From positions 62,001 through 126,000 of the forward strand of contig JANQLK010000055.1 of the NCBI GenBank assembly GCA_028280615.1: a stretch of 64,000 nt of DNA, written 5' to 3'. The notes beneath the pieces are model-generated. The model saw only the letters and a program-made list of their open reading frames with translations, was not told the DNA's origin and searched no databases. Shown one piece after another: positions 1 through 9,033 of this stretch; within the stretch, counting starts at the first letter, position 1; the number at the start of each line of letters is the position of its first letter. Made by a program: the position numbers and the translations under genes. Source of the DNA: Woeseiaceae bacterium (GTDB lineage: Bacteria; Pseudomonadota; Gammaproteobacteria; Steroidobacterales; Woeseiaceae).

Positions 1-557
1 GTATCCGCCTGACGATCGGGGTGTGCCGGGAACTCGATATTGTGCGAGGTCGCATCGCCGTCGAGGGGCAATCGGCTCAGGAAAGCGACGTCGATGCCGC
101 GAAGATCCTGCCCCTCGATCAGAATCGACGGCCCGTAGTCCGCCGCTTCGAGATACTCGAGGCGCAGGCGCTCGAGGATCGCCCGGTTCTCGATCTCCTG
201 CAGCGCAACGATGTCCGGGCCGCGGCCGTCGTCCACCTGGAGAATCGCCGCGGCGATGACCGACAGCTTGTAGTCTACGGCGTCGTCATTCCAGTCGAGG
301 TACAGGCAGTCATCGCGCCATTTTTCTACCTCGATCCCTGCGCAGCCCGCGATGTGGGTCTCGTTTTGCTTTGCGGCCAGCGGCAAATAGGTTGCGTCGT
401 TCTTCGCCGGAGCGTCGCTCGTATCGAACAGGTTTTCGACGTTGAAGGTCATGATCGTGACGGTGTCGACCGGCGCGGACGACGTTGCGCGCGGCTCGTC
501 CGAGCACGCGGCGCAGAGAGCAAGCAGAACGCACGAAACGAGACGACCATAACTCAT
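1..557 (-). CDS. Exported endonuclease/exonuclease/phosphatase (EEP) family lipoprotein, C-terminus cut by window edge
   Basis: The frame is open from the ATG at 557 to the first base of the window, so only the first 185 or so residues are present. The start has a lipoprotein signal ending in the lipobox CAAC (Cys18). Two EEP-fold hallmarks follow: TFNVENLFD (about residues 37-45) and DIVALQEIEN (about 115-124), the metal-binding Asn and Glu segments of DNase I/exonuclease III-type phosphoesterases. It is predicted to hydrolyse phosphodiester or phosphomonoester bonds outside the cytoplasm; the substrate (DNA, nucleotide, lipid) cannot be told. Its ATG overlaps the stop of the upstream gene in an ATGA arrangement, so the two are probably co-translated. 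The fold call is firm; the function is generic. Confidence 0.85.
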   Translation of the reverse strand, partial: MSYGRLVSCVLLALCAACSDEPRATSSAPVDTVTIMTFNVENLFDTSDAPAKNDATYLPLAAKQNETHIAGCAGIEVEKWRDDCLYLDWNDDAVDYKLSVIAAAILQVDDGRGPDIVALQEIENRAILERLRLEYLEAADYGPSILIEGQDLRGIDVAFLSRLPLDGDATSHNIEFPAHPDRQAD

Positions 558-1483
558 TGCTCTCTCCTGTCCCTGTCTATCCGTAGCAGCGGCGCGTGTC
601 GGCGTTCGACCGTGACGAACAGCGTCGTGCGCGCGGCGCCGAACGCGACCGCCTCGGCGTCGCGAATGCCGCGCAGCCCGAAGCCCAGCGCCTGCTGGTT
701 CAGCGTCTCGTACCAGTCGCCGAGAAACGGATAGTAATAGACGGCGGCGTAAGTCAGTATGACGGCGGCGGAACCGTCCGTCGCGATGTCCATCCCGGTC
801 GGTTGCCAGTGCCAGATCTTTGTCTGCGGTGCGAACTCGACGTCCTGGCGGCTCGGCGGCGGCAGGCTCGTCACCGGGCCCAGCCGCTCCGCGACGACGA
901 CGTCGTCCTGTTCGGGCTGGAGCGGCACGGCATAGAGGACCGGCGGAATATCGCGCTTGGTGAGAATCAGCGCCCGTCGGTTCGCCGTGTCCACCGCAAC
1001 CGCCTCGGCGTCCCTCGGGCCATCCGGATAGCGGAAGCGGACCTGCCACGCCGGTTCCTGCTCGGGCTCGTCGTCTTCGTCGAGGTCGGGCTCCTCGACG
1101 ACGTACAGGGTCCCGTATTCGTGGCGTGACTCGTTGTCGCCGATATCCGCGAGCAGCAGGTAGGGCACGCCGTCGAGCGAGAATGACGCCATGTCTTCCC
1201 AGTCTCGGTTGTCCGCATCCGCTATCTTGAGCCGACCGAGGTGTCTGCCCTCGAGATCGACGGCGTAGACGCGCGCCTTCGAACCCGAGTCGTTGTGCAG
1301 CCAGAGCATGCCGGCGTTACGCCGCGACAGCGCCATGCCGCTCACCTCGTCGAGGCCTTTCCTTTCGAGCTCGCCCGCGATCGAGATCGATGCGGGCACG
1401 CCGCCCGGCGCCGGCTCTGCGCCGGGGCGCTCGCAGCCTGTCGTCGCGGCGAGCAGGATGAGCGGGAGAAGCGTCTTCAGCAT
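554..1483 (-). CDS. Lipoprotein with beta-propeller / esterase-like (phytase-like) character
   Basis: The 309-residue protein begins with a lipoprotein signal, MLKTLLPLILLAATTGC, with Cys17 as the acylation site. The mature part carries segments such as LDEVSGMALS, WLHNDSG, WEDMAS and RDAEAVAVD. These match the 'esterase-like activity of phytase' / SdiA-regulated beta-propeller proteins known to me, in which acidic loops may bind calcium. An acidic low-complexity insert (DLDEDDEPEQEP) lies near residue 130. It is followed with a 4-base overlap by the EEP lipoprotein gene, suggesting one outer-membrane or periplasmic phosphoester-related unit. The exact activity is unknown; a structural sugar or peptide-binding propeller is the alternative. 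Confidence 0.7.
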   Translation of the reverse strand: MLKTLLPLILLAATTGCERPGAEPAPGGVPASISIAGELERKGLDEVSGMALSRRNAGMLWLHNDSGSKARVYAVDLEGRHLGRLKIADADNRDWEDMASFSLDGVPYLLLADIGDNESRHEYGTLYVVEEPDLDEDDEPEQEPAWQVRFRYPDGPRDAEAVAVDTANRRALILTKRDIPPVLYAVPLQPEQDDVVVAERLGPVTSLPPPSRQDVEFAPQTKIWHWQPTGMDIATDGSAAVILTYAAVYYYPFLGDWYETLNQQALGFGLRGIRDAEAVAFGAARTTLFVTVERRHAPLLRIDRDRREQ

Positions 1484-1540
1484 CGTGGGGCGATCCTAGA
1501 CCGCGCCTCGAACCTCTGCAATCGGGCGTTCCGGGGTCCG

Positions 1541-1568
1541 AAAAAAGCCCGGCCGGTGGCCGGGCTTT
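1541..1568 (-). terminator. Rho-independent terminator after the TonB receptor gene
   Basis: An 11-bp perfect inverted repeat (AAAGCCCGGCC and its complement, arms at 1544-1554 and 1558-1568) encloses a 3-base loop. On the minus strand it is followed by a run of six U residues (AAAAAA at 1541-1546 on the plus strand). It lies 25 bases past the stop of the receptor gene and before the downstream lipoprotein gene. Confidence 0.85.
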
Positions 1569-1593
1569 CGAAGCGCCTGCTTGAGCGGTCTCC

Positions 1594-3816
1594 CTAGAAG
1601 TCCCAGCGGAACTCGGCGCCCCAGTAGGCCGGATCGTTGACGAACGCGGTCAGGTTCAGGAAGTTGAGCGAACCGTCCACCGTGATTTCGTCGGTGATGT
1701 TGCGGCCGACGAGCGCGAAGTCCATGCCGTTGTTCATGCGGTAGCCCGCGCGTAGACCACCGAGCCAGCGCTCGTCGGCAACGAACTCGACCGAGCGGTG
1801 CAGGAACAGGTTCGACTCGCCGCGGAAGTTCCAGTCGGTGTTGAAGTACAGGTCGCCGTTCTGGATCGGCAGCGTGTACTCGAGCACGAAGTTGAAGATG
1901 TGCTCGGGCGTCCTCGGTAGCGGGTTGCCGTCGATGAACACCTCGGTGACCGGGCCGAACGGCCCCATGCGCATGCCGGCGACCGGGTCGAGGCCCGTGC
2001 AGGTCGGGTTCGAGCCGCACAGGTCGTCGCGCAGTCCCGGATCGTCGATCTCGGTGTCGTTGTAGCTGTAGTTGGCCGAGACGAACAGGTTGTCGGTGAG
2101 CAGGAAGTCGACCTCGGTCTCGAAGCCCACGCCCGTGACCGTGTCCGCGTTCAGGAGCTGGTTGACGTTGGCGGCGCCGCCCGTTGCCGTCAGCTGGTGG
2201 TCGCTGTTCTCGAACGCGTAGACGGCCGAGTTCCAGCGCATGCGGCCGTCCAGGAGCGTGGCCTTGAAGCCGAGTTCGCCGGCCAGGCTGTCCTCGGTAT
2301 CGGCGGAGCTTACGAAGCCGAAGCGGCCGAGCGTAACCGGACCGCGCGAGCCCGTGGCGATGCGACCGTACAGGTTCCAGTCTTCGCTGGCGTCGAAGCT
2401 CAGCGCGATGTCGAAGTTGAAGAAGTCATCCGCGACCGAGATGGCGCCCGGGAGGACGCTGCCGCCCGCGTTGGCACTGCGCACGGTCAGGTCCTTGTCA
2501 TCGTCGGTCCATCGGCCACCTACGGTCAGGGCCCACTGATCGTTGAGCGCGTACTCGACCTGGCCGAACACGGCGATCGAGGTCGTCTGCTGCGACACCA
2601 GCGCTGAAAGTGCCGGGTCGAGAAAGTCCCGGTTCAGCAGGTCGAAGTCCTCATCGAAGTAGTAGAGGCCGGCCTGCCAGAACAGCCGATCGCTGTCTCC
2701 CGACAAGCGGATTTCCTGTGTGAGCTGGTAGTGGTCCTCGAGGCCGTCGCCCGTTGCCACGTTGAAGAACGCCTGCCGGCCGAGCACGCCGATACCCTCC
2801 GGGCCGGACAGCAAGCCGCCATCGACATCGGCTGACTGGAAGTTCTCGACCGTGTCGTAGCCCGTGATCGACGTGATCGTGACGTCGCTCGGCAGCGTCC
2901 ACTCGAGGTTGACGGCCGTGCCGAAGTGGTCGAGCTCCAGGTCCGCGACGAGGTTGTCATGGCTCGCGACCGCCTCGTCGAATCCGGCGCGCACGCCGCT
3001 TTCGCCGAGGGCGATCGCGTTGGCGTAGAACACGTTCGGGTGGCTGCCGTCCTGGCTGAAGCCGTGGAACTTGACGTTGCCCGAGAACGAATCGGTGGGG
3101 TCGAACGCGAACTGCAGGCGCCAGGCGAACTCCTCGAAGGCGCCGAAGTCGTCGCCGGGACCGTTGACGGTGTTGTCGATCCAGTCGCCGCGTTCCTGGT
3201 ACTTGAGCGACAGACGAGCGCCGAAGCTGTCGGACGCGATGAAATCGCTCGCGCCCTCGAGGGCGATCATGTCGCGGCTGCCGTAGGAGGCGCGCACGTA
3301 GCGGTCGACGTCGGGACCCGGCTTGACCGAGTCGATCTTGATCGCGCCGGCGTTCGTGTTGCGGCCGAACAGCGAACCCTGCGGGCCTTTGAGGACCTCG
3401 ATGCGCTCGATGTCGAACAGCGGCAGGCTGCGGAGCACGTTGTTCTCGAGCGCGATCTCGTCGAACACCATGGCGACGGGCTGGTTGGCATTGACGTCGA
3501 AGTCGATGTTGCCGAGGCCGCGCAGGTAGAAACGCGGCTGCGTGCGGCCGTTGGAGGTCTCGATGTTGAGGCCCGGTACCCGGGCCGCGAGCGCGCGGAT
3601 GTCCTGGCCGCCGTTCAAATAGGTGTTGACCGAGTCACCCGTGATCGCGTTGACCGACAGCGGCACGTCGGCAAGGCTCTGTTCGCGCTTCTGCGCCGTG
3701 ACGGTGATCTCTTCGAGCACGATCTGTGCGTCGACCGCGCCCGCGGACGCCGCGAGCAGGACGGCGGCGGCTACGGTTTTCGCGCCTATGGTTTGTGTTG
3801 GTTTTTGGCCACACAT
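1594..3816 (-). CDS. TonB-dependent outer-membrane receptor
   Basis: This is a 740-residue ligand-gated porin that would import a scarce nutrient using TonB energy. After a signal peptide ending near AVDAQ it shows the TonB-box-like EEITVTAQKREQS, then a plug domain (PLSVNAITG, PGLNIETSNG, VLKGPQGSLFGRNTNAGAI) and a long beta-barrel ending in the expected C-terminal aromatic (EFRWDF). I chose the ATG at 3816, not an upstream ATG at 4005. It has a strong Shine-Dalgarno sequence (GAGGAGAG) and gives a proper signal peptide. The AQKR subtype is abundant in marine Gammaproteobacteria and Sphingomonads. No ligand can be named. The nucleoside genes upstream are divergent, so a nucleoside-derived substrate is only a guess. 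Confidence 0.93.
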   Translation of the reverse strand: MCGQKPTQTIGAKTVAAAVLLAASAGAVDAQIVLEEITVTAQKREQSLADVPLSVNAITGDSVNTYLNGGQDIRALAARVPGLNIETSNGRTQPRFYLRGLGNIDFDVNANQPVAMVFDEIALENNVLRSLPLFDIERIEVLKGPQGSLFGRNTNAGAIKIDSVKPGPDVDRYVRASYGSRDMIALEGASDFIASDSFGARLSLKYQERGDWIDNTVNGPGDDFGAFEEFAWRLQFAFDPTDSFSGNVKFHGFSQDGSHPNVFYANAIALGESGVRAGFDEAVASHDNLVADLELDHFGTAVNLEWTLPSDVTITSITGYDTVENFQSADVDGGLLSGPEGIGVLGRQAFFNVATGDGLEDHYQLTQEIRLSGDSDRLFWQAGLYYFDEDFDLLNRDFLDPALSALVSQQTTSIAVFGQVEYALNDQWALTVGGRWTDDDKDLTVRSANAGGSVLPGAISVADDFFNFDIALSFDASEDWNLYGRIATGSRGPVTLGRFGFVSSADTEDSLAGELGFKATLLDGRMRWNSAVYAFENSDHQLTATGGAANVNQLLNADTVTGVGFETEVDFLLTDNLFVSANYSYNDTEIDDPGLRDDLCGSNPTCTGLDPVAGMRMGPFGPVTEVFIDGNPLPRTPEHIFNFVLEYTLPIQNGDLYFNTDWNFRGESNLFLHRSVEFVADERWLGGLRAGYRMNNGMDFALVGRNITDEITVDGSLNFLNLTAFVNDPAYWGAEFRWDF

Positions 3817-3842
3817 GGTACTCTCCTCAGGTAGATGCGCGA

Positions 3843-3848
3843 AGTATA
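3843..3848 (-). promoter_or_regulatory. Possible -10 element (TATACT) for the TonB receptor
   Basis: The minus strand reads TATACT 26 bases before the chosen start codon. No convincing -35 element was found at the normal spacing, so this is a weak prediction. Confidence 0.35.
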
Positions 3849-3850
3849 GG

Positions 3851-4213
3851 CTATTCCACGGGCCGATAGCACGATGGCTCGAATCGCGGCACGCAGACGC
3901 ATAAAAACAACAGATCGTCATCCCCGGTGTTCGTGATCTGTTGCTCGCATTGGGCCGGTATTCGGACGCTATCGCCGCGGCGGACATCGAACGGCGCGGC
4001 GTCACCCAGGCTCATCCGGCCCCGTCCGGACTCGATCACATACCATTCGAGCACGGACAGCGCGTGGCGCTCCGTCGTGACGCCGGGCTCCACTCGCGCG
4101 CGGGCGACCGATACCTGCGGTTCCGACAGGTCGTTCAGGATCTCGGTGATGTAGCAGCGCTCACGCGTCAGGCTCTCGCCAGCGGCCCGGGCAGGTTTCC
4201 GTTCGCCGTTCAT
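3851..4213 (-). CDS. Small cupin-domain protein
   Basis: This is a 120-residue single-domain protein. The sequence VSVARARVEPGVTTERHAL, then VLEWYVIESGRGRMSLGD, then DSVRIPAQCEQQITNTGDDDL has the two conserved cupin motifs of a short conserved-barrel protein. His and Glu positions consistent with a metal site are in the first motif. The ATG at 4213 begins MNGERKP and places the start just before the divergent SDR gene; a longer reading from 4327 would run into that gene. It ends 34 bases before the TonB receptor start and may be in the same unit. Function is unknown; many such cupins act as sugar- or mannose-6-phosphate-isomerase-like sensors. Confidence 0.8.
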   Translation of the reverse strand: MNGERKPARAAGESLTRERCYITEILNDLSEPQVSVARARVEPGVTTERHALSVLEWYVIESGRGRMSLGDAAPFDVRRGDSVRIPAQCEQQITNTGDDDLLFLCVCVPRFEPSCYRPVE

Positions 4214-4230
4214 CGGGTGACAATAGCGCA

Positions 4231-4998
4231 ATGGAATCGCTAGAGACACGACCGTCAGGCGAGTTGCTGGACCTGTCCGGCCAGATCGCGCTCGTGACCG
4301 GGGCAAGCGGCAACATCGGCCGTGCAATCGCCGAGCGACTGCACGACGCCGGCGCGCGCGTCGTCGTCCATTACTTCGAGAATCGCAACGGCGCGGAGGC
4401 GCTTGCCAGCCGCCTGGAACGCGCGGAAACGTGTGGCGCGGACCTGCGCGAGGAAGCCGCCGTGGCCGCGCTCTTCGAGACGCACGAGCCGGACATCGTG
4501 ATCAACAACGCCGCGCGTCAGCCCGTCGAGGCGCTCGAGGCGATGTCGCCCGATGCCTGGCGCGAGGTGCTGGCCTCAAACCTCGACGCCGCGTTTCTCG
4601 TCACTCAGGCGGCTGCCGGACACTGGCGCACGAGCGATCGCCCCGGGTGCATCGTCAACATCGCCTCGATCGAGGGTCTCGATCCGGCAGCCGGCCACGC
4701 GCACTACGCGACGAGCAAGGCCGGGCTCATCATGTTCACGCGCGCGAGCGCCCTCGAGTACGGCCCCGACGGCATCCGCGTCAACGCCGTATCGCCCGGC
4801 CTCGTCGACCGCGAGGGCCTCGCCGCCGCGTGGCCGGACGGCGTTGAGCGCTGGAAGTCGAAGGCGCCGCTCGGCCGGCTCGGGACTGCCAATGACGTCG
4901 CCGACGCGGTATTGTTCCTCGTAAGCCCCGCCGCGCGTTGGATCAGCGGCACGAACCTCGTCGTCGATGGCGGCATGTCGGCACGGAGCCGATGGTAG
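4231..4998 (+). CDS. Short-chain dehydrogenase/reductase (SDR)
   Basis: The 255-residue protein is a classical SDR. It has the NAD(P) motif TGASGNIG (residues 23-30), NNAA (92-95), catalytic Ser146, and Tyr159 and Lys163 in YATSK, followed by the usual PG turn (AVSPGLV). It catalyses NAD(P)-linked oxidation or reduction of an alcohol or carbonyl; the substrate is not evident. It lies 25 bases before deoD on the same strand, and deoC and two aldehyde-dehydrogenase-type genes follow. A role in handling a sugar or aldehyde from nucleoside breakdown is plausible but inferred from position only. Confidence 0.9.
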   Translation: MESLETRPSGELLDLSGQIALVTGASGNIGRAIAERLHDAGARVVVHYFENRNGAEALASRLERAETCGADLREEAAVAALFETHEPDIVINNAARQPVEALEAMSPDAWREVLASNLDAAFLVTQAAAGHWRTSDRPGCIVNIASIEGLDPAAGHAHYATSKAGLIMFTRASALEYGPDGIRVNAVSPGLVDREGLAAAWPDGVERWKSKAPLGRLGTANDVADAVLFLVSPAARWISGTNLVVDGGMSARSRW

Positions 4999-5023
4999 CG
5001 AGCAACGGGCAGGCCCTGGAACA

Positions 5024-5731
5024 ATGACCACCAAGCACATGAACGCCGAGCGTGGCGCCTTCGCCGAGACCGTGCTGATGCCCGGCGATCCGCTCAGGGC
5101 GCAGTACATCGCCGACAAATACTTGGACGGCGCCGAACGGGTCACCGACGTCCGCAACATGTGGGGCTTCACGGGCCGCTACGACGGAGCGCCCGTGTCG
5201 GTCATGGCCCACGGCATGGGCATTCCGTCCGCGTCGATCTACGTTACCGAACTCATCGAGTCCTACGGTGTCAGGCGCGTCCTGAGGGTCGGCAGCTGCG
5301 GGACGTCCCATCCCGACGTCCGGCTGCGCGACCTCGTCATCGCCCAGGGTGCGTCGACCGATTCGAACGTCAATCGCATGCGATTCGGCGGCTACGATCT
5401 CGCGGCGCTCGCCAGTTTCGATCTCGTCCGCAAGGCCGTCGACGCGGCGGAGGACAAACGGCTTCGCTACCACGTCGGCAACGTCTTCTCGGCGGATCTC
5501 TTTTACACGCCCGACCCGGACATGTTCGAGACGATGGCGAAGTACAACGTCTACGGCGTCGAGATGGAGGCGGCCGGCATCTTCACGATCGCGGCCGAGC
5601 ACGACGTCGAATCGCTCGCGATCTGCACCGTGAGCGACGACATCCGCTCGGGTGAGGCGCTGAGCTCCGACGAGCGCGCGACGACGTTCGACGAGATGAT
5701 CACGGTTGCGCTCGCGGCCGCGGTCGGTTGA
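5024..5731 (+). CDS. deoD: Purine nucleoside phosphorylase, DeoD type
   Basis: The 235-residue protein aligns by eye along its whole length with E. coli DeoD. Shared segments are [48 protein letters not shown] and ICTVSDDI. It cleaves purine (deoxy)ribonucleosides with phosphate to free base and (deoxy)ribose-1-phosphate. The GMEMEA-type ribose-binding loop and the catalytic Asp of the TVSDxI segment are present. The start at 5024 gives [11 protein letters not shown], close to the family's usual N-terminus; a longer frame upstream overlaps the SDR gene. It sits 14 bases before deoC in an apparent operon for deoxyribonucleoside use. Confidence 0.95.
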   Translation: MTTKHMNAERGAFAETVLMPGDPLRAQYIADKYLDGAERVTDVRNMWGFTGRYDGAPVSVMAHGMGIPSASIYVTELIESYGVRRVLRVGSCGTSHPDVRLRDLVIAQGASTDSNVNRMRFGGYDLAALASFDLVRKAVDAAEDKRLRYHVGNVFSADLFYTPDPDMFETMAKYNVYGVEMEAAGIFTIAAEHDVESLAICTVSDDIRSGEALSSDERATTFDEMITVALAAAVG

Positions 5732-5745
5732 CCCGAAGGCATGCG

Positions 5746-6672
5746 ATGAACTCGGCAGTGAAGAAAACCAGCGCCGCGATCCCCGACCTGAGTCGCGTGC
5801 CCGCCGTCGACGAGGTCGGCGTCAACGAGCGCGTGGCCCGCTTCCAGGCGCGCTCGATCAAGAACGCCTCCAAGGTCGAGGCGCTTAAGCTTACGCTCAG
5901 TATGATCGACCTGACGACGCTCGAGGGGCAGGACACGCCCGGCAAGGTCCGCCAGCTCTGCCAGAAGGCCATGCACCTGCACGATGCCCTGCCGGGCCTG
6001 CCGCACGTTGCGGCCGTCTGCGTCTACCCGACGATGGTCGGCGTCGCCGTGAAGGCGCTCGAAGGCTCAGGCATCGGTGTCGCATCGGTGGCGACCGCGT
6101 TTCCGAGCGGCCAATCCTCGCTCGAGATCAAGCTCGACGATACGAGGAGCGCGGTAGAGGCTGGCGCTAGCGAGATTGACATGGTCATCTCGCGCGGCGA
6201 GTTCCTGGCCGGCGACTTCGCGCAGGTCTTCGACGAGATCGTCGCCGTCAAGGAGGCCTGCGGCGACGCGCATCTCAAGGTGATTCTCGAAACCGGCGAG
6301 CTCGGCACGCTGGACCGCGTGCGCCGGGCGAGCGCGCTCGCGATGCACGCCGGTGCGGATTTCATCAAGACCTCGACGGGCAAGATCCAGCCCGCGGCTA
6401 CGATGCCAGTGACGCTCGTGATGCTGCAGGCGATCCGCGACTACTACCGCGAAACCGGCCGTATGGTCGGCATGAAGCCGGCGGGCGGCATTTCGAATGC
6501 GAAACTCGCGATCCACTATCTCGTCATGCTGCGCGAGACGCTCGGCAACGCGTGGATGACGCCCAGGTGGTTCCGCTTCGGCGCGAGTTCGCTGGCCAAC
6601 GACGTGCTCATGCAGCTCATGAAACAGGCGACCGGCGTGTACCAGTCTGCCGACTACTTCTCGAAGGACTAA
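5746..6672 (+). CDS. deoC: Deoxyribose-phosphate aldolase
   Basis: This is a 308-residue class I aldolase that splits deoxyribose-5-phosphate into glyceraldehyde-3-phosphate and acetaldehyde. The Schiff-base lysine is in FIKTSTGK (about Lys208), with the second active-site Lys in GMKPAGGIS (about Lys245) and the acidic partner in EIDMVISRG. It belongs to the longer (about 300-residue) DeoC group rather than the 220-260-residue type, with an extra N-terminus and the C-terminal extension after the barrel. No phosphopentomutase gene lies nearby, although one would be needed to link DeoD to DeoC. The aldehyde dehydrogenase that starts 2 bases downstream could oxidise the acetaldehyde. Confidence 0.95.
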   Translation: MNSAVKKTSAAIPDLSRVPAVDEVGVNERVARFQARSIKNASKVEALKLTLSMIDLTTLEGQDTPGKVRQLCQKAMHLHDALPGLPHVAAVCVYPTMVGVAVKALEGSGIGVASVATAFPSGQSSLEIKLDDTRSAVEAGASEIDMVISRGEFLAGDFAQVFDEIVAVKEACGDAHLKVILETGELGTLDRVRRASALAMHAGADFIKTSTGKIQPAATMPVTLVMLQAIRDYYRETGRMVGMKPAGGISNAKLAIHYLVMLRETLGNAWMTPRWFRFGASSLANDVLMQLMKQATGVYQSADYFSKD

Positions 6673-6674
6673 CG

Positions 6675-8147
6675 ATGGCGACTTCCGAAAACTCCCTGGC
6701 GTTCGACGGCGGTTGGGAATACGCGCCCGCGCCCGAGAGCACCGATCACGTAAGGATCGACAAGCGATACGGGCTGTTCATCGACGGCGAGTTCGTTTCG
6801 CCCGAGAAGGGCCGCTACTTCGATACGATCAACCCGGCGAACGAGCAGAAGCTCGCACGAATCGCGAAGGCCGGCGAACTCGACGTCGATGCCGCGGTCA
6901 AGGCCGCGCGCAAGGCCTATGCCGGGCCGTGGTCGCGCATGAAACCGCGCGAGCGCGGCAAGTACATTTACAGGATCGCGCGCATGCTGCAGGAGCGTGC
7001 CCGCGAGTTCGCGGCGATCGAGTCGCTCGACGGCGGCAAGCCCATCCGCGAGTCGCGCGATATCGACATACCGCTCGCGGCCGCGCACTTTTTTTACTAC
7101 GCGGGCTGGGCGGACAAGCTCGAGTACGCGTTCCCGGGCCGATCGACACGGGCCCTCGGTGTCGCGGGCCAGGTCATCCCGTGGAACTTTCCGCTGCTGA
7201 TGGCGGCCTGGAAAATCGCGCCGGCGCTCGCCTGCGGCAACACGGTCGTCCTGAAGCCCGCGGAGACGACGCCGCTAACGGCCTTGAAGCTCGCCGAGCT
7301 CGTCGCCGACGCGGGACTGCCGCCCGGCGTCGTCAATATCGTCACGGGCGCCGGCGATACGGGCGCCGCGATCGTTGCACACCCGGGCGTCGACAAGGTG
7401 GCGTTCACGGGCTCCACGGCCGTCGGCCGGCAGATCCAGAAGAGTATCGCGGGCACGAACAAGAAGTACACGCTCGAACTCGGCGGCAAGGCCGCGAACG
7501 TCGTGTTCGCGGACGCCGCGATCGACCAGGCCGTCGAGGGCATCGTCAACGGTATTTTCTTCAACCAGGGTCACGTGTGCTGCGCGGGATCGCGCCTTCT
7601 CGTGCAGGAGGCCGCGGCCGACGAGGTGATCCAGAAACTCAAGGATCGAATGGACACGCTGATCGTCGGCGATCCGCTCGACAAGAACACCGACATCGGC
7701 GCGATCAACTCGTCGATGCAGCTCGAGAAGATCGAGTCCTACCTGGCGATCGGCAAGGAGGAGGGCGGCGAGATGTACCAGGCGGCGGGCAAGGTGCCCG
7801 AGCGCGGCTACTGGTGCCGGCCGACGATCTTCACGGACGTTGCGCAGTCGAATCGCGTGGTGCAGGAAGAGATCTTCGGGCCGGTCCTGGCCATCCAGAC
7901 CTTCCGTACCTTCGACGAGGCCGTCGCCAAGGCCAACAACACGCCGTATGGTCTTTCGGGCGGCGTATGGACCGACAAAGGTGCAAAGATTTTCCGCATG
8001 ACCCAGAGCGTGCGCGCGGGCGTCATCTGGGCCAACACGTTCAACAAGTTCGATCCCACGTCGCCGTTCGGCGGCTACAAAGAGTCTGGCGTCGGCCGCG
8101 AGGGCGGCCTGCACGGCCTCGACGCTTACCTGGACCTCGGGAACTGA
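6675..8147 (+). CDS. NAD(P)-dependent aldehyde dehydrogenase
   Basis: This is a complete 490-residue ALDH. It shows IPWNFPL with the oxyanion Asn171, Lys194 in LKPAETTPL, FTGSTAVGR, the general base Glu268 in LELGGK, the nucleophile Cys302 in NQGHVCCAGS, and EEIFGPVL. It oxidises an aldehyde to the acid. Its position directly after deoC (two bases between stop and ATG) suggests acetaldehyde or a deoxyribose-derived aldehyde as substrate. A longer reading from 6552 would overlap deoC, so I start at MATSENS. It is followed after one base by a shortened paralogue. Confidence 0.94.
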   Translation: MATSENSLAFDGGWEYAPAPESTDHVRIDKRYGLFIDGEFVSPEKGRYFDTINPANEQKLARIAKAGELDVDAAVKAARKAYAGPWSRMKPRERGKYIYRIARMLQERAREFAAIESLDGGKPIRESRDIDIPLAAAHFFYYAGWADKLEYAFPGRSTRALGVAGQVIPWNFPLLMAAWKIAPALACGNTVVLKPAETTPLTALKLAELVADAGLPPGVVNIVTGAGDTGAAIVAHPGVDKVAFTGSTAVGRQIQKSIAGTNKKYTLELGGKAANVVFADAAIDQAVEGIVNGIFFNQGHVCCAGSRLLVQEAAADEVIQKLKDRMDTLIVGDPLDKNTDIGAINSSMQLEKIESYLAIGKEEGGEMYQAAGKVPERGYWCRPTIFTDVAQSNRVVQEEIFGPVLAIQTFRTFDEAVAKANNTPYGLSGGVWTDKGAKIFRMTQSVRAGVIWANTFNKFDPTSPFGGYKESGVGREGGLHGLDAYLDLGN

Positions 8148-8148
8148 C

Positions 8149-9021
8149 ATGGCGACGAACGCGAACCGCATACCCGTAGCGAAGACCTACAAGATCTACA
8201 TCGGCGGCAAGTTCCCGCGCACCGAGTCGGGGCGCTATTTCGCGCTCGAGGACAGGCGCGGCGACGTCATCGCCAACGTGTGCCGCGGCAGCCGCAAGGA
8301 TTTTCGCAATGCGGTCGTTGCCGCCCGCGCGGCGCAGGCCGGCTGGGCCGGGTCGAGTGCCTACCTCAGGGGCCAGATCCTGTATCGCGTGGCTGAACTG
8401 CTCGAGGGCCGGCGCGAGCAGTTCATCGCAGAGCTCGAGCTACAGGGCAGCGCCCGCCGCGCGGCGACGAAGGAGGTCGATACGAGCATCGACCGGCTCG
8501 TGTACTACGCGGGCTGGGCGGACAAGTACCAGCAGGTCTTCAGCTCGGTGAATCCGGTCAGCTCTTCGCACTTCAACTTCAGCGTGCTCGAGCCCACCGG
8601 CGTGGTCGGCATCATCGCGCCGAATGACGATGGTCTCGTGGGCCTCGTGTCGAACGTCGCGTCGACGATCGTCGGCGGCAACACCTCGGTCGTGCTGGCC
8701 TCCGAAAAACAGCCGCTTTGTTCGGTCAGCTTTTCGGAGGTATTGCATGCCTCGGACGTGCCGGGCGGCGTCGTCAACGTGCTCACCGGCTTTCGCAGCG
8801 AACTCACCGAGCAGTTTGCCTCGCACATGGACGTCAACGCCCTGATCTACTGCGACGGCGGCAGGAAAGTCGCAACGGCCGTCCAGCAGCTTGCCGCCGA
8901 AAACTTGAAGCGCGTCGTGTCGAGGCGGCGGGTCGACTGGCTTGGAGACGACGCGGCCAGCCCGTACCAGGTGCGCGAGACCCAGGAAGTGAAGACGACC
9001 TGGCATCCGATCGGTACTTGA
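8149..9021 (+). CDS. Shortened aldehyde-dehydrogenase-like protein lacking the catalytic domain
   Basis: The 290-residue product has the N-terminal ALDH cofactor-binding half: IYIGGKFPRTESGRYF, YYAGWADKYQQV (nearly the same as in the preceding gene), LEPTGVVGIIAPND, GGNTSVVLASE and VPGGVVNVLTGFRSEL. The chain ends where LELGGK would come. The general-base Glu, the catalytic Cys and the EEIFGP region are all absent, and the oxyanion Asn is replaced (IIAPNDD). It is one base after the full ALDH and ends cleanly, with no leftover C-terminal half downstream, so it looks like a maintained gene and not a fresh truncation. A structural or regulatory partner of the full enzyme is the likeliest role, by inference. 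Confidence 0.85.
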   Translation: MATNANRIPVAKTYKIYIGGKFPRTESGRYFALEDRRGDVIANVCRGSRKDFRNAVVAARAAQAGWAGSSAYLRGQILYRVAELLEGRREQFIAELELQGSARRAATKEVDTSIDRLVYYAGWADKYQQVFSSVNPVSSSHFNFSVLEPTGVVGIIAPNDDGLVGLVSNVASTIVGGNTSVVLASEKQPLCSVSFSEVLHASDVPGGVVNVLTGFRSELTEQFASHMDVNALIYCDGGRKVATAVQQLAAENLKRVVSRRRVDWLGDDAASPYQVRETQEVKTTWHPIGT

Positions 9022-9033
9022 AGCAAGACACTG

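Noticed and set aside
2926..3834. A 302-codon plus-strand frame opposite the TonB receptor
   Set aside because: Its composition is typical of an antisense shadow and it has no ribosome site or motif.
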